A stretch of 64,000 nucleotides of DNA, taken from Burkholderiales bacterium. Lineage in GTDB: Bacteria; Pseudomonadota; Gammaproteobacteria; Burkholderiales; Casimicrobiaceae. Under the pieces are notes generated by a model. It searched no databases and was not told where the DNA came from. It saw nothing but the letters and a program-made list of their open reading frames with translations. Positions within the stretch are counted from its first letter, which is position 1. Each line of letters starts with the position of its first letter. A program made the translations under genes and the position numbers. The stretch covers positions 124,001-188,000 of the forward strand of contig JADZDD010000011.1 of assembly GCA_020851235.1 (NCBI GenBank), in the 5' to 3' direction. This document shows, piece by piece, positions 50,885-59,676 of this stretch.

Positions 50885-53386
50885 TCAGTCGGCGCCGAAG
50901 CGTCCGCCCCAACCGAGGCCGGGCGCCATGCCAAAGGCGATTCCGGTACCCGGGCCGACCGCACCTCCCACCCCCACGCCGACGCTGATCGCACCATTGC
51001 CAACCGAGGTGGATTCACCCCACCACCCGCCGTCCATGGCGATGTTGAAGGCGTTGTCCATGACCTGGTTGTCGTAGTTGGCGCGCTCGGCGCTGATCCC
51101 GCCGTCGCCCCCGAGCGTGCGGCTGTATCCGCCGTCGCCACGGTCGCGCGCGCTCCAGCCATCGCCGCCGCGCCCCAGGAATCGCGTCGCGTTGCTCATC
51201 GCATAGGAGCCGGCAACCATGCCCGGATCGACGCTCGCGCGCGCCTGCGCCTCGGCAGCGACCGCCGCGGGTGCTGCGGCCTGCGCGCTCCACGTGCCGC
51301 CATCGTGACGCTGCCACGCGCCGCCGTGCTGGCGATAGACCGCACCGTCGTCACCGGCGTACGTCTCGTTGACCGCCGTTGCCGGCGTCCAGCCGCCGTC
51401 CTTGGCAAGACTCGCGTAGTACGCGTTGGCCGAGATGTACGCCGGCGCGCTCGCGCCCGCCGGCTTGCCGCGCGGCGCGGCGTCGGCATCGGTGATCATG
51501 TCCATGTCGTAGCCACGCGTCGGTCCGACGCGGCGAAGCGGGACCTGCGGCCCTGCGCTGGCGGCGCTGCCGGTCACGCCAGCAGGGATGGCCGGAGGCA
51601 CCGCCCGGCGCGCCGCGCGCGCCTTGTCGCGATCGAACCAGGCGCGATAGACGTTGGCGCTCGTCGTCGCGCAGCACGGATTGCTGCCCCAGTACGCGGG
51701 ATGGAAACGCGCGCCGCGGTCGGCTCGCACCGCGTCGGCGGGGGTGGTGAGGCCGGTCGCGAAACCGTAGCTGTAGCCGACGCGCGCATTGAACACGGGT
51801 GTCGCCGCGAGGCCATACGTCGCCGGCGCGGGATACCAGCGCTCGCCCAACCACGGGCGATACGTGTAGCCCGTGCCGTAGGCCACCGTGCCGCCGGTGC
51901 CCACGACCGTGCCGAGGTAGCCCGGCGTATAGCCCATGAACACCGCGTCGGGCGTCACGCCGTAGATGCGCACGTAGGTTGCGAAGTGAAGCGGTGACGT
52001 GGGCGGGATGGTGTAGATCTCGGGCGCGACGCTCGTGGCGACCGACCATGGCCCGTTCGCCTGCGTCGCAGTGAACCAGATTCCGGCCTTCAATGCGTAG
52101 TACACGCCGCCCGCGGTGCGCACGATCGGCACCGGCGCGTTCACGGCGCGCATGAGCGTGGTGCCGGGTTCGGCGGCGAACTGCGGCGCGCCGTCGTACA
52201 CCGCGGTGAACGCCGGTCCGCCGCGACGCGGCACCGTGGCCGTCTGCGGCAATGCATTCTCGGCCAGCGCGTCGCGCGCCTGCGGCGTGCCGGCCACCGC
52301 CGCGAGCACGGCACCGGCCAGCGACGTCGCCGGAATGCGCGCGAAGTCGGCGGGCAGCGCGTCGCTCGCCACGAACGCCCAGGGCCCGGCAAGCGACGGC
52401 GCGCGGAACCAGCGACCGGCGAGCAACACGTACGTCATTGCGGTCGCGGTGTCGCGCAGCACGTCGCTCGTCGTGTTGCTCGCCCAGGTGAGCGTGGTGC
52501 CGACGAGCGGAACGAAATCCGGAGCGCCGCGAAAGACGATGAGTTCGGCGGGCGTCTCGGTGACGTGAACGGCGGGGATCGTCTGATCCGACGACGACGG
52601 CGCACGCGCGCCCTTGCGGCGCGAAAGCGGATCGACCGCACCGCTCGCCACCACCTTGCGCGCGACGGCCTCGATGCCGGCCGGAGGCAGGAAGGGTTGC
52701 GACCACGGACCGGCGAGCGTGTCGGCCATGAGCCATCCGTCGTGCACGCGCAAGAACACCTCCGGGGCCGAAGTGCTCTTCAGGATCAGCGCGCGGGTAT
52801 TGATCACGCGCGACCACCCGGGGCTGCCTGCCACGGCACGCCACACCGGCGTGCCATCGATCGGCACGAGGATCGCCGGCGCGGTGGCAACGATGATGCG
52901 CGGCGGCGTGTTGTCGACCGCCACCGGGATCGCGGCACGCCGGCGTCCCGCCAGCGAGGCTTGCAGGCGGTCGAGCGAGACGAAGCGCAGCGTCGAGCGC
53001 GCCACGGTGTTGAGCCCCGCCACGAGCGACGCGCCCCGATCCGGAAGCGCCGGCACATCGATCCGGGTCACGGTGAGATCCTGCAGCGCCGCCTTGCGCA
53101 AGCCCTTGTCGACGTGCGCGCTCGCCGTGGCCTCGAGCGTGCCGAACGTCTCGTCGCGGGCGCCGCTCGCACGCACCGCGATCGCGCTGCGCAGCGTCAC
53201 GCGATCGCCGTCCCACGCGACGACCTGTGGCGAATAGACGAGGAGCGCCGCCTGCGCCAACTCGACGTGGCGGGGCCACCCCGCAGGGGCCACCGCGGCT
53301 CCCAACGCCGGCGGGGCGGCAACGACGAGCATGAGGGTGACGCACCGGATCGCGAGCATGACGCACAGCGGTGGCAATGACTTCAT
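50885..53386 (-). CDS. large secreted protein with three internal repeats
   Basis: An 833-residue exported protein. A signal peptide (about 1-30, ending APPALGA) is followed by a region with three related units of 60-70 residues at about 161-230, 273-340 and 391-450. Each has an A-P-x-(F/I)-x-x-x-x-G-T start, an N-T or N-A step, then G-x-W-(F/L)-x-A and GPWS or GPWA. A Gly/Tyr-rich middle (GYTPGYLGTVVGTGG, TGYTYRPWLGERWYP) and a Gly-rich C-terminal tail follow. No known catalytic motif was found. It is likely a surface or periplasmic repeat protein; similar proteins are often labelled carbohydrate-binding, which I cannot confirm. It precedes the lipoprotein pair on the same strand. Confidence 0.82.
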   Translation of the reverse strand: MKSLPPLCVMLAIRCVTLMLVVAAPPALGAAVAPAGWPRHVELAQAALLVYSPQVVAWDGDRVTLRSAIAVRASGARDETFGTLEATASAHVDKGLRKAALQDLTVTRIDVPALPDRGASLVAGLNTVARSTLRFVSLDRLQASLAGRRRAAIPVAVDNTPPRIIVATAPAILVPIDGTPVWRAVAGSPGWSRVINTRALILKSTSAPEVFLRVHDGWLMADTLAGPWSQPFLPPAGIEAVARKVVASGAVDPLSRRKGARAPSSSDQTIPAVHVTETPAELIVFRGAPDFVPLVGTTLTWASNTTSDVLRDTATAMTYVLLAGRWFRAPSLAGPWAFVASDALPADFARIPATSLAGAVLAAVAGTPQARDALAENALPQTATVPRRGGPAFTAVYDGAPQFAAEPGTTLMRAVNAPVPIVRTAGGVYYALKAGIWFTATQANGPWSVATSVAPEIYTIPPTSPLHFATYVRIYGVTPDAVFMGYTPGYLGTVVGTGGTVAYGTGYTYRPWLGERWYPAPATYGLAATPVFNARVGYSYGFATGLTTPADAVRADRGARFHPAYWGSNPCCATTSANVYRAWFDRDKARAARRAVPPAIPAGVTGSAASAGPQVPLRRVGPTRGYDMDMITDADAAPRGKPAGASAPAYISANAYYASLAKDGGWTPATAVNETYAGDDGAVYRQHGGAWQRHDGGTWSAQAAAPAAVAAEAQARASVDPGMVAGSYAMSNATRFLGRGGDGWSARDRGDGGYSRTLGGDGGISAERANYDNQVMDNAFNIAMDGGWWGESTSVGNGAISVGVGVGGAVGPGTGIAFGMAPGLGWGGRFGAD

Positions 53387-53482
53387 GGAAACGGCCTTCG
53401 ATGGGAAATGGGAGGTCACGCACCGGATCGCCGCCATGGGCCACATGCCGATGTGCCATCGTGCGAGCGGGAAGCGCGCGTG

Positions 53483-53488
53483 ATTCTA
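53483..53488 (-). promoter_or_regulatory. candidate -10 box (TAGAAT) for the repeat protein
   Basis: On the minus strand TAGAAT lies about 97 nt upstream of the ATG at 53386, in the divergent gap shared with the DUF2889 gene. On the plus strand CACAAT at about 53505-53510 could serve the latter. Confidence 0.3.
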
Positions 53489-53551
53489 CGTGATGGCGCG
53501 GTGGCACAATGCTCGGGATCGTCCCGGACACCACACCACGCGCCACCGGCC

Positions 53552-54109
53552 ATGCCCCTGCCTGCCGCACGCGACCGCACCGAGTTGCACCTGCGCCGCA
53601 TCGAGATTCGCGGCTATCGGCGTGACGACGGGCTCTACGAGATCGACGGCCGCGTCACCGATACCAAGACGCACGATCTCCTCACTGCCGAAGGCCGGCG
53701 CATTCCCGCGCAGGCGCCGGTCCACGACATGTGGCTGCGCCTGGTGGTCGACGACACGCTGCTCGTGCGTGACGTCGTCGCGGTGAGCGATGCGACGCCG
53801 TTCACCCTGTGCCGGGAAGCGGTGGCGCCGATGCGCGGCATCATCGGCGAGCGCATCCGGCACGGCTGGACGGCGATGGTCAAGGCAAGATTGGGGGGTG
53901 CGGCCGGATGCACGCACCTCATGGAGCTCCTCCTGCCGATGGCCACGGCGGCGTACCAGACGCTTGCCGAGTTGCGCGCGGTGCGCCCGGAGCCGGTCGA
54001 TGCGGCCGGGCGACCGCGCCGGATCGATTCCTGCTACGCCTACGCCGCGCATCGCGACGTCGTGCGTCGCCGGTGGCCGGCGCACTTCCGCGACGAGACG
54101 CAGCGGTAG
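53552..54109 (+). CDS. DUF2889 domain protein
   Basis: A 185-residue soluble protein resembling DUF2889. LHLRRIEIRGYRRDDGLYEI, DGRVTDTKTHD, VHDMWLRLVVDDTLLVRDVV, GCTHLMELLLPMATAAYQTL and the C-terminal DSCYAYAAHRDVV are the conserved blocks. The Cys-Thr-His segment could bind a metal, which is speculation. It stands alone, divergent from the large repeat protein. No function is known for the family. Confidence 0.85.
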   Translation: MPLPAARDRTELHLRRIEIRGYRRDDGLYEIDGRVTDTKTHDLLTAEGRRIPAQAPVHDMWLRLVVDDTLLVRDVVAVSDATPFTLCREAVAPMRGIIGERIRHGWTAMVKARLGGAAGCTHLMELLLPMATAAYQTLAELRAVRPEPVDAAGRPRRIDSCYAYAAHRDVVRRRWPAHFRDETQR

Positions 54110-54330
54110 GGCGCAAGTGCAAGAACATCCGGCCCTGCGGACACGACCGGGGCCGTCACCCTGCAACGGTGTGCGACGGGCGACCGGATCCCGGCGCAGG
54201 GCGCGGTGCCCGGGGCCAGCGCCCCTTCGCTGCGCTATCCCTTTTGTGGTCGCGGGTTTTGGATTACTGTGAACGTTCCGGCTCGAAGCGAGACCCGGAG
54301 TCCATCACACGATCACAGCGAGGAGGCACC

Positions 54331-55521
54331 ATGAACGCGCGATATCGGAGTGCGCTTGGCGCGGCGGCGCTCGCCCTGTTGTTGCCCATGGGCAGCAGCA
54401 TGCTGGAGGCGGCGCCCATCACCGCACCGGATGGGGATAAGGCGATGTCGGCAACGCCGATCGATCGGGCCATCGACCTCGCGGTGGCTCAACTCGTGAC
54501 CTTGCAGAAGCTCGCGCCGGCGGCAGCGCTGGTGGCGCGCGAGCAGATGCAGATCCAGTTCAACAGCCTGTCGAAAGCGGCACAACAACGGATCCTGACG
54601 CAGATTCAAGCGCTCAACGGCGATGAGGTCGCCGGCGAAGTCGCCGCTGCGCTGCACGCCGCCGTTGCCGACGAAGCGCGGCAGGCGCTCGCGGCCGCAC
54701 AGGCCGCCGCGCCGCCTGCGACCATGTCGCAGGCAAAGCCCACGGCGAGACTCGGAGGCGACGGCGACCTCGTGTTCGTGGCGACCGCGGGACCGTGCCG
54801 CGTCTGGGATTCCCGCTTCGGGATGGGGCCGCTTGCCGCATTTTCGGCAACCCAGGTCTGGGGCTACTCCATCTCTGCGGGGTACTCGTGGTCGACTGGC
54901 GGTAGCCAGGGTGGTACCGGCACCGCAGGGTCGGGTAACTGCACGGGGACGGTCTTCCCGGCGACACCACCCGTGTCCGTCGTGGCAACCGTGGTGGTCG
55001 TCAACACGAGCTCGACCGGAGCGCTGCGCGCGTGGAACGGCGGCACGGCACTGACCGTCGGCGGGATCCTGGGCTGGAATGCCGGCGACGTGCTCTCGAA
55101 CACCACGGTGATCCCGATGGACCGCAGCATCACCGCGTATCCCGGGAGCGGCTACAAGCGGGACTTCGGCCTCTACAACAATTCGGCGACAGCCATCGAT
55201 ACCATCGTCGACGTGGTCGGCTACTTCATCGAGAACAGGGCGACGCCGCTCGACTGCGTCAACGTCACGAACACGAGCGCCTCGACGACGGCCCTTGACG
55301 TGAGCATGACCGCGGGTGCATGCCCTGCGGGGTACACGCCGACCGGCATCAATTGCGCAAGCAGCGCAGATGGTACGGACAACGTCAGTGTCATCAAGTC
55401 GTACATCAACCCGCTTGGCGGCGGCGCGCCGTCGACCGGGTTCTGCCGTTTCCGCAATGCAGGTGGCGCTTCGCACACGTACTGGGGTTATCTCACCTGC
55501 TGCCGCGTTCCTGGCCGCTGA
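54331..55521 (+). CDS. secreted protein with a PCR-x-x-D-(T/S)R ... DVVGYF type domain
   Basis: A 396-residue exported protein. The signal peptide (about 1-27) ends near SSMLEA. An Ala-rich helical region (about 40-140) precedes a beta-rich domain beginning VATAGPCRVWDSR and ending DTIVDVVGYFIEN, the frame of a secreted repeat domain common in environmental bacteria (usually PCRVVDTR ... DVNGYF). The C-terminal about 90 residues contain at least seven cysteines (DCVN, ACPAGY, NCAS, FCRF, TCCRVPGR). AGGAGG 4 nt before the ATG is nearly ideal. A strong terminator follows. Function unknown; likely cell-surface. Confidence 0.82.
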   Translation: MNARYRSALGAAALALLLPMGSSMLEAAPITAPDGDKAMSATPIDRAIDLAVAQLVTLQKLAPAAALVAREQMQIQFNSLSKAAQQRILTQIQALNGDEVAGEVAAALHAAVADEARQALAAAQAAAPPATMSQAKPTARLGGDGDLVFVATAGPCRVWDSRFGMGPLAAFSATQVWGYSISAGYSWSTGGSQGGTGTAGSGNCTGTVFPATPPVSVVATVVVVNTSSTGALRAWNGGTALTVGGILGWNAGDVLSNTTVIPMDRSITAYPGSGYKRDFGLYNNSATAIDTIVDVVGYFIENRATPLDCVNVTNTSASTTALDVSMTAGACPAGYTPTGINCASSADGTDNVSVIKSYINPLGGGAPSTGFCRFRNAGGASHTYWGYLTCCRVPGR

Positions 55522-55542
55522 TCCGCTCCCGTCCCTGACCTG

Positions 55543-55573
55543 CTCGCCCGGCGTCACGCCGGGCGAGTTTATT
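55543..55573 (+). terminator. Rho-independent terminator
   Basis: CTCGCCCGGCG, a TCA loop and CGCCGGGCGAG form a perfect 11-bp stem, followed by TTTATT. It lies 22 nt after the stop of the secreted protein gene and is the clearest intrinsic terminator in the window. Confidence 0.85.
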
Positions 55574-55586
55574 GCCGGAACCTTGC

Positions 55587-57119
55587 TCATCCGGCAAGAC
55601 GCCCGCCCGCGGCGACGCGCCGGGTGATGAGTGGTGACGAACGGTAGCGCGGATCACCGTAGTGCGCCTCGAGGTGGCGCAGGACCGCGGCGACGTGCGA
55701 CAGTCCCAGCGCGTCACCCCAGGCGAGCGGCCCGCAGGGATAGTTGACGCCGTTGCGCAGCGCGAGGTCGACGTCGGCCGCGGTGGCGATGCCCTGCACC
55801 ACGGCATCGGCCGCCTCGTTGACGAGCGAGGCCACGGTGCGCATCACCGCGAGCCCCGCGACGTCATCGAGGCGCGACACCGCGATGTCCGCCGCCTGCA
55901 AGGCGCCGACCGCGGCGGCCCAGCCCGCGTCGGAGCACGTGTCGGCACGCGCTGCAGCGAGGCGCGGGCACGTCGCGTAATCGAAGGCGAGGTCGAAGAC
56001 GACGCAATCCGGATGGCCGCTCGCCGCAGCCATCGCGGTGGCCGTGCGGCCATCGCTGGGAACGAGCCAGACGTCGTCGACGACGAGGCAGGCCACGCCG
56101 AGCGCGGTGAGCGCAGGCTCGTGGGCAAGCGCGATGCCCGCGCCGGCAAGCCGCGAGGCCAGCGCATCGACCCGTCGATCGCGGCCCGCCACCGTCACGT
56201 GCCGCGGCGCGGGATGCGCGGGCTCGGTGTGCGGCCTGGCCGGGGCGGCGCCCGGCGCGTAATCGTAGAAGCCGCGACCGCTCTTGCGTCCGCAGTAGCC
56301 GGCAGCGACGAGTTCGCGCTGCAGTACCGACGGCGCGTAGCGCGGGTCGTGAAAGCAGGCGTCCCAGATGCTTCGCGTCACCGTGAAATTCACGTCGAGG
56401 CCGATGAGATCGATGAGCTCGAACGGGCCCATGCGAAAGGCGCCCGCCTCTCGCATCACGGCGTCGATCGTCGCCACGCTCGCGGCCCGCTCGGCGGCAA
56501 GGCGCAGCGCCTCACCGTAGAACGGCCGTGCACAGCGGTTGACGATGAAGCCGGGCGTCGACGCCGCGTGCACCGGCACCTTGCCCCACGCCGCGGCCGT
56601 GGCGTGGACGGCGGCGGCAATCGCGGGGTCGGTGGCAAGGCCGCTCACCACCTCGACGAGCGGCATCACCGGCGCCGGATTGAAGAAGTGCATCCCGACG
56701 ATGCGACCGGGGTGCTTCATGCCCGCGGCAAGCGCCGTGATCGGGAACGACGACGTGTTGCTGGCAAGGATCGCGCTCGGGGCCACGACGACCTCGAGCT
56801 CGCGCAGGAGCTTGCGCTTGGCGTCGAGGTCCTCGACGATCGCCTCGATCACGAGCGCGACACTGACCATGTCGCCCAGCGCGTGCACCGGCACCACGCG
56901 CTCGATCGCCGCTTCGGCCGCGTCCGCGGCGAGCTTGCCCCGCGTCACGCGCTGGCGTAAGGCGGCGGCGAGCGAAGGCCTTGCGGCGTCGGCGGCGCCG
57001 ATGCGATTGTCGAAGAGCCGCACGCGATGCCCGGCCAGCGCCGCCACCTCGGCGATGCCGGCACCCATGGCACCGACCCCGACGACCCCGATGTCGGCGG
57101 CAGGCGGCAACGCGCTCAT
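55587..57119 (-). CDS. 3-hydroxyacyl-CoA dehydrogenase (PaaH-like)
   Basis: A 510-residue NAD-dependent dehydrogenase with duplicated C-terminal domains. The Rossmann motif is GVVGVGAMGAGIAEVAALAG. LASNTSSFPITALA and VGMHFFNPAPVMPLVEVVSG are catalytic-domain signatures, and TPGFIVNRCARPFYGEALRL begins the first 3HCDH C-terminal domain. A second copy around 400-500 includes RTVASLVNEAADAV and GVNYPCGPLAWGD. The double domain is typical of PaaH/PaaC 3-hydroxyadipyl-CoA dehydrogenases, but no other phenylacetate genes are nearby. The ATG at 57119 has no clear ribosome binding site. Confidence 0.88.
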   Translation of the reverse strand: MSALPPAADIGVVGVGAMGAGIAEVAALAGHRVRLFDNRIGAADAARPSLAAALRQRVTRGKLAADAAEAAIERVVPVHALGDMVSVALVIEAIVEDLDAKRKLLRELEVVVAPSAILASNTSSFPITALAAGMKHPGRIVGMHFFNPAPVMPLVEVVSGLATDPAIAAAVHATAAAWGKVPVHAASTPGFIVNRCARPFYGEALRLAAERAASVATIDAVMREAGAFRMGPFELIDLIGLDVNFTVTRSIWDACFHDPRYAPSVLQRELVAAGYCGRKSGRGFYDYAPGAAPARPHTEPAHPAPRHVTVAGRDRRVDALASRLAGAGIALAHEPALTALGVACLVVDDVWLVPSDGRTATAMAAASGHPDCVVFDLAFDYATCPRLAAARADTCSDAGWAAAVGALQAADIAVSRLDDVAGLAVMRTVASLVNEAADAVVQGIATAADVDLALRNGVNYPCGPLAWGDALGLSHVAAVLRHLEAHYGDPRYRSSPLITRRVAAGGRLAG

Positions 57120-57319
57120 GCCCGACGCCCGCCTCGCACGGGTGGAGCTGGCCGTTGCGCGAAGCCTCGCGTGGCGCGAATGCGATCCGTTGGCATCGAG
57201 ACGAGTCTCCTGGACGTGGCGAGCGCACGGCAAGCCCGCCCGGGGCATCTTACCGCGCCACGCGACCCGACGGCCGTCCGCGCCCGGGCGCGCACCGGGA
57301 CCTTCGCGCGTGCGCTTGT

Positions 57320-57325
57320 TATGAT
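57320..57325 (+). promoter_or_regulatory. extended -10 element (TGTTATGAT) for the antiporter gene
   Basis: TATGAT is preceded by TGT, giving an extended -10 motif, 25 nt upstream of the GTG at 57351. This supports the GTG over the ATG at 57321, which lies inside the -10 box. Confidence 0.5.
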
Positions 57326-57350
57326 CGGACCTTTCCCGGGAGGCCCTGCC

Positions 57351-58829
57351 GTGACGAATCACGCCCACGTCTTGCCGGCTCGGCGCACCGCGCACGAGTG
57401 GCTCCGCTGCACGCGACTGCGCTCGTGGGTGCTCGCCGCTGCCGTGCTTCTCGCCGCCGCACCGGTCGCAGCGAGCGGAGCCGGCGTCGACGGCAGCCAG
57501 CTCTCGGCGTGGTGGGTCGTGCCCTTCGTCGGCATCCTGCTGTCGATCGCCATCGCACCCGTCGTCGTCTCCGAGTTCTGGCTCCATCACTTCGGCAAGG
57601 TGACGATCTTCTGGACGCTCGCGTTCCTCGTTCCGTTCGCGCTCATCTACGGCCTGCGCATCGCGACACAGGAAGTGATGCACACGGTCCTGCTCGAATA
57701 CGTGCCGTTCATGGTGCTCCTGCTCGCGCTGTTCACGGTGTCGGGCGGCATCCACGTGCGCGGCAACCTCAACGGCACGCCGCTGCTCAATACCGGCCTT
57801 CTCACCCTGGGCACGGCGCTCGCAAGCTTCATGGGAACGACCGGGGCGGCGATGCTGCTCATCCGCCCGCTGCTGCGCGCGAACGACCATCGCAAGCATC
57901 GCGCGCACGTCGTCGTCTTCTTCATCTTTCTCGTCGCCAACATGGGCGGCGCGCTCACGCCGCTCGGCGATCCACCGCTCTTCCTGGGCTTCCTCAAGGG
58001 CGTGCACTTCTTCTGGACGACGCACGCGATGCTCGCGCCGATGCTGATGGCGAGCGTGATCCTCCTCGTGCTCTTCTATGCCGTGGACAGCTATCTCGCG
58101 CACAAGCCCGATGATCGCAGCGCGGCCGCATCGGATCCCACGCCGGACACGCCGATCGCCATCGAAGGCAAGGTCAACTTCATCCTCCTCGGCCTCATTC
58201 TCGCGAGCGTGCTCGCCTCGGGCATGTGGAAGCCGGGAATCACGTTCGACATCATCGGGCAGACGGTCGAGCTGCAGAACGTCGCGCGCGACATCGCGCT
58301 CGTCGTCATCACCTGGGCATCGTGGAAGCTCACCCCGCGCGAGGTTCGCGCCGCGCATCACTACGAATGGGGGCCGATCATCGAGGTCGGCAAGCTCTTT
58401 GCCGGCATCTTCCTCACGATCATTCCGGCGATCGCGATCCTGCGCGCGGGCAGCGAAGGCGCGCTCGCCCCGCTCGTGGCGCTCGTGACCGGCGCCGACG
58501 GCGAACCGCGCAACGCCGCGTACTTCCTGCTCGCCGGGGCGCTTTCGTCGTTTCTCGACAATGCGCCGACCTACCTCGTGTTCTTCAATCTGGCCGGAGG
58601 GGATGCGGTCACGTTGATGACCACGCACGCGACGACGCTGGTCGCGATCTCGGCCGGCGCCGTATTCATGGGCGCGAACACCTACATCGGCAACGCACCC
58701 AACTTCATGGTCAAGGCGATTGCCGAGTCGCGCGGCGTGACGATGCCGAGCTTCTTCGCGTACTTCGGCTGGGCGATGCTCGTCCTCGGGCCGATCTACG
58801 TCCTGCTCATCCTGGTGTTCTTCCGCTGA
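57351..58829 (+). CDS. sodium:proton antiporter, NhaD-like
   Basis: A 492-residue inner-membrane protein of the NhaD/ion transporter superfamily with about 12 hydrophobic segments. LVANMGGALTPLGDPPLFLG is the central signature, echoed in the C-terminal half by SSFLDNAPTYLVFFNLAGG and GANTYIGNAPNFMVKAIAES. An N-terminal hydrophobic segment with a VAAS end may be a signal or first helix. GGGAGG 7 nt before the GTG fixes the start. It overlaps the convergent rhomboid gene by 23 nt. It is expected to exchange Na+ and H+. Confidence 0.9.
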   Translation: MTNHAHVLPARRTAHEWLRCTRLRSWVLAAAVLLAAAPVAASGAGVDGSQLSAWWVVPFVGILLSIAIAPVVVSEFWLHHFGKVTIFWTLAFLVPFALIYGLRIATQEVMHTVLLEYVPFMVLLLALFTVSGGIHVRGNLNGTPLLNTGLLTLGTALASFMGTTGAAMLLIRPLLRANDHRKHRAHVVVFFIFLVANMGGALTPLGDPPLFLGFLKGVHFFWTTHAMLAPMLMASVILLVLFYAVDSYLAHKPDDRSAAASDPTPDTPIAIEGKVNFILLGLILASVLASGMWKPGITFDIIGQTVELQNVARDIALVVITWASWKLTPREVRAAHHYEWGPIIEVGKLFAGIFLTIIPAIAILRAGSEGALAPLVALVTGADGEPRNAAYFLLAGALSSFLDNAPTYLVFFNLAGGDAVTLMTTHATTLVAISAGAVFMGANTYIGNAPNFMVKAIAESRGVTMPSFFAYFGWAMLVLGPIYVLLILVFFR

Positions 58830-59541
58830 CGCGATTGGACTCCGCGCCCGGATCCTCGCCCCACCCGGAGGCGGGCGCGGCCAGGTCCGGGGCGACGTCG
58901 TCGGAAGCATCGCCTTCGATTTCCCAGCTGTAGCGCTTGCGCGGCGGCACGTCGCGATGGCGCAGCGCCAGGGCGAGGACGACGCCGATCACGGCGCCGG
59001 CGAGGTGCGCCTCCCACGACACGCCAACCTTGAGCGGCAGCACACCCCACACCATCGCGCCGTACAGGAAGGCGACGAGCAGCGAGGCCGCCCACGCGCG
59101 GCGATCGCGCCGCAGGATTCCACCGACGAAGATGTACGCGACGATGCCGTAGACGAGCCCGCTCGCACCGATGTGGATCGCGTCGCGGGCGAAGAGCCAC
59201 ACCGCCGCGCCGGAGCCGAAGTAGACGACGACGAGCACGAGCCGCGACGAATCGGGATACAGATACAGGAGCAGCGTGCCGCCGACGAGCAGTGGCACGA
59301 CGTTCGAGACGAGATGCGCAAGGTCCGCGTGCAGCAGCGGCGCGACGACGATGCCGCCCAACCCCCATGCGTCGCGCGGAATCACGCCGAAGCGATTGAG
59401 GTGCAGCCCGAACACGTGATCGACGAGGTGCACGAGCGCGATGCCGACGACGAAGAGCGCGGCAAGCCGCGCCGCCGAGCGCAATTGTCGCGACGCATCG
59501 GCGGTGCTGGTGCCGTCGGGGTCGGGTGTGTGGAGTTGCAC
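58807..59541 (-). CDS. rhomboid family intramembrane serine protease
   Basis: A 244-residue rhomboid. Six hydrophobic segments are visible. The catalytic Ser lies in HIGASGLVYGIVAYIF (GASG motif) and the catalytic His in WEAHLAGAVIGVVLALAL. LLHADLAHLVSNVVPLLVGG matches the H-x-x-x-N segment of helix 2. A hydrophilic C-terminal tail (about 200-244) is extra. It cleaves membrane proteins within the bilayer. The GTG start has no obvious ribosome binding site. Confidence 0.92.
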   Translation of the reverse strand: MQLHTPDPDGTSTADASRQLRSAARLAALFVVGIALVHLVDHVFGLHLNRFGVIPRDAWGLGGIVVAPLLHADLAHLVSNVVPLLVGGTLLLYLYPDSSRLVLVVVYFGSGAAVWLFARDAIHIGASGLVYGIVAYIFVGGILRRDRRAWAASLLVAFLYGAMVWGVLPLKVGVSWEAHLAGAVIGVVLALALRHRDVPPRKRYSWEIEGDASDDVAPDLAAPASGWGEDPGAESNRVSGRTPG

Positions 59542-59620
59542 GGGCGGACGCGGATCCCGGGTGATCGAAGGTATTTCGGTGCGCGACGTGCGGTTTCAAT
59601 GGGCCGCGCGATCGATCTCC

Positions 59621-59626
59621 TATAAT
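59621..59626 (+). promoter_or_regulatory. candidate -10 box (TATAAT) for the formyltransferase-ACT gene
   Basis: A perfect TATAAT lies 50 nt upstream of the ATG at 59677, giving a leader of about 43 nt with GGAG before the start. Confidence 0.45.
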
Positions 59627-59676
59627 CGCGCATCGCCGCGACCGGGCTCGCCGGAGGCGCGGTTGCGGAGACCACG

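Noticed and set aside
55587-57119. Phenylacetate degradation cluster
   Set aside because: Only one PaaH-like dehydrogenase is present, with no paa ring-hydroxylating or ring-opening genes nearby.
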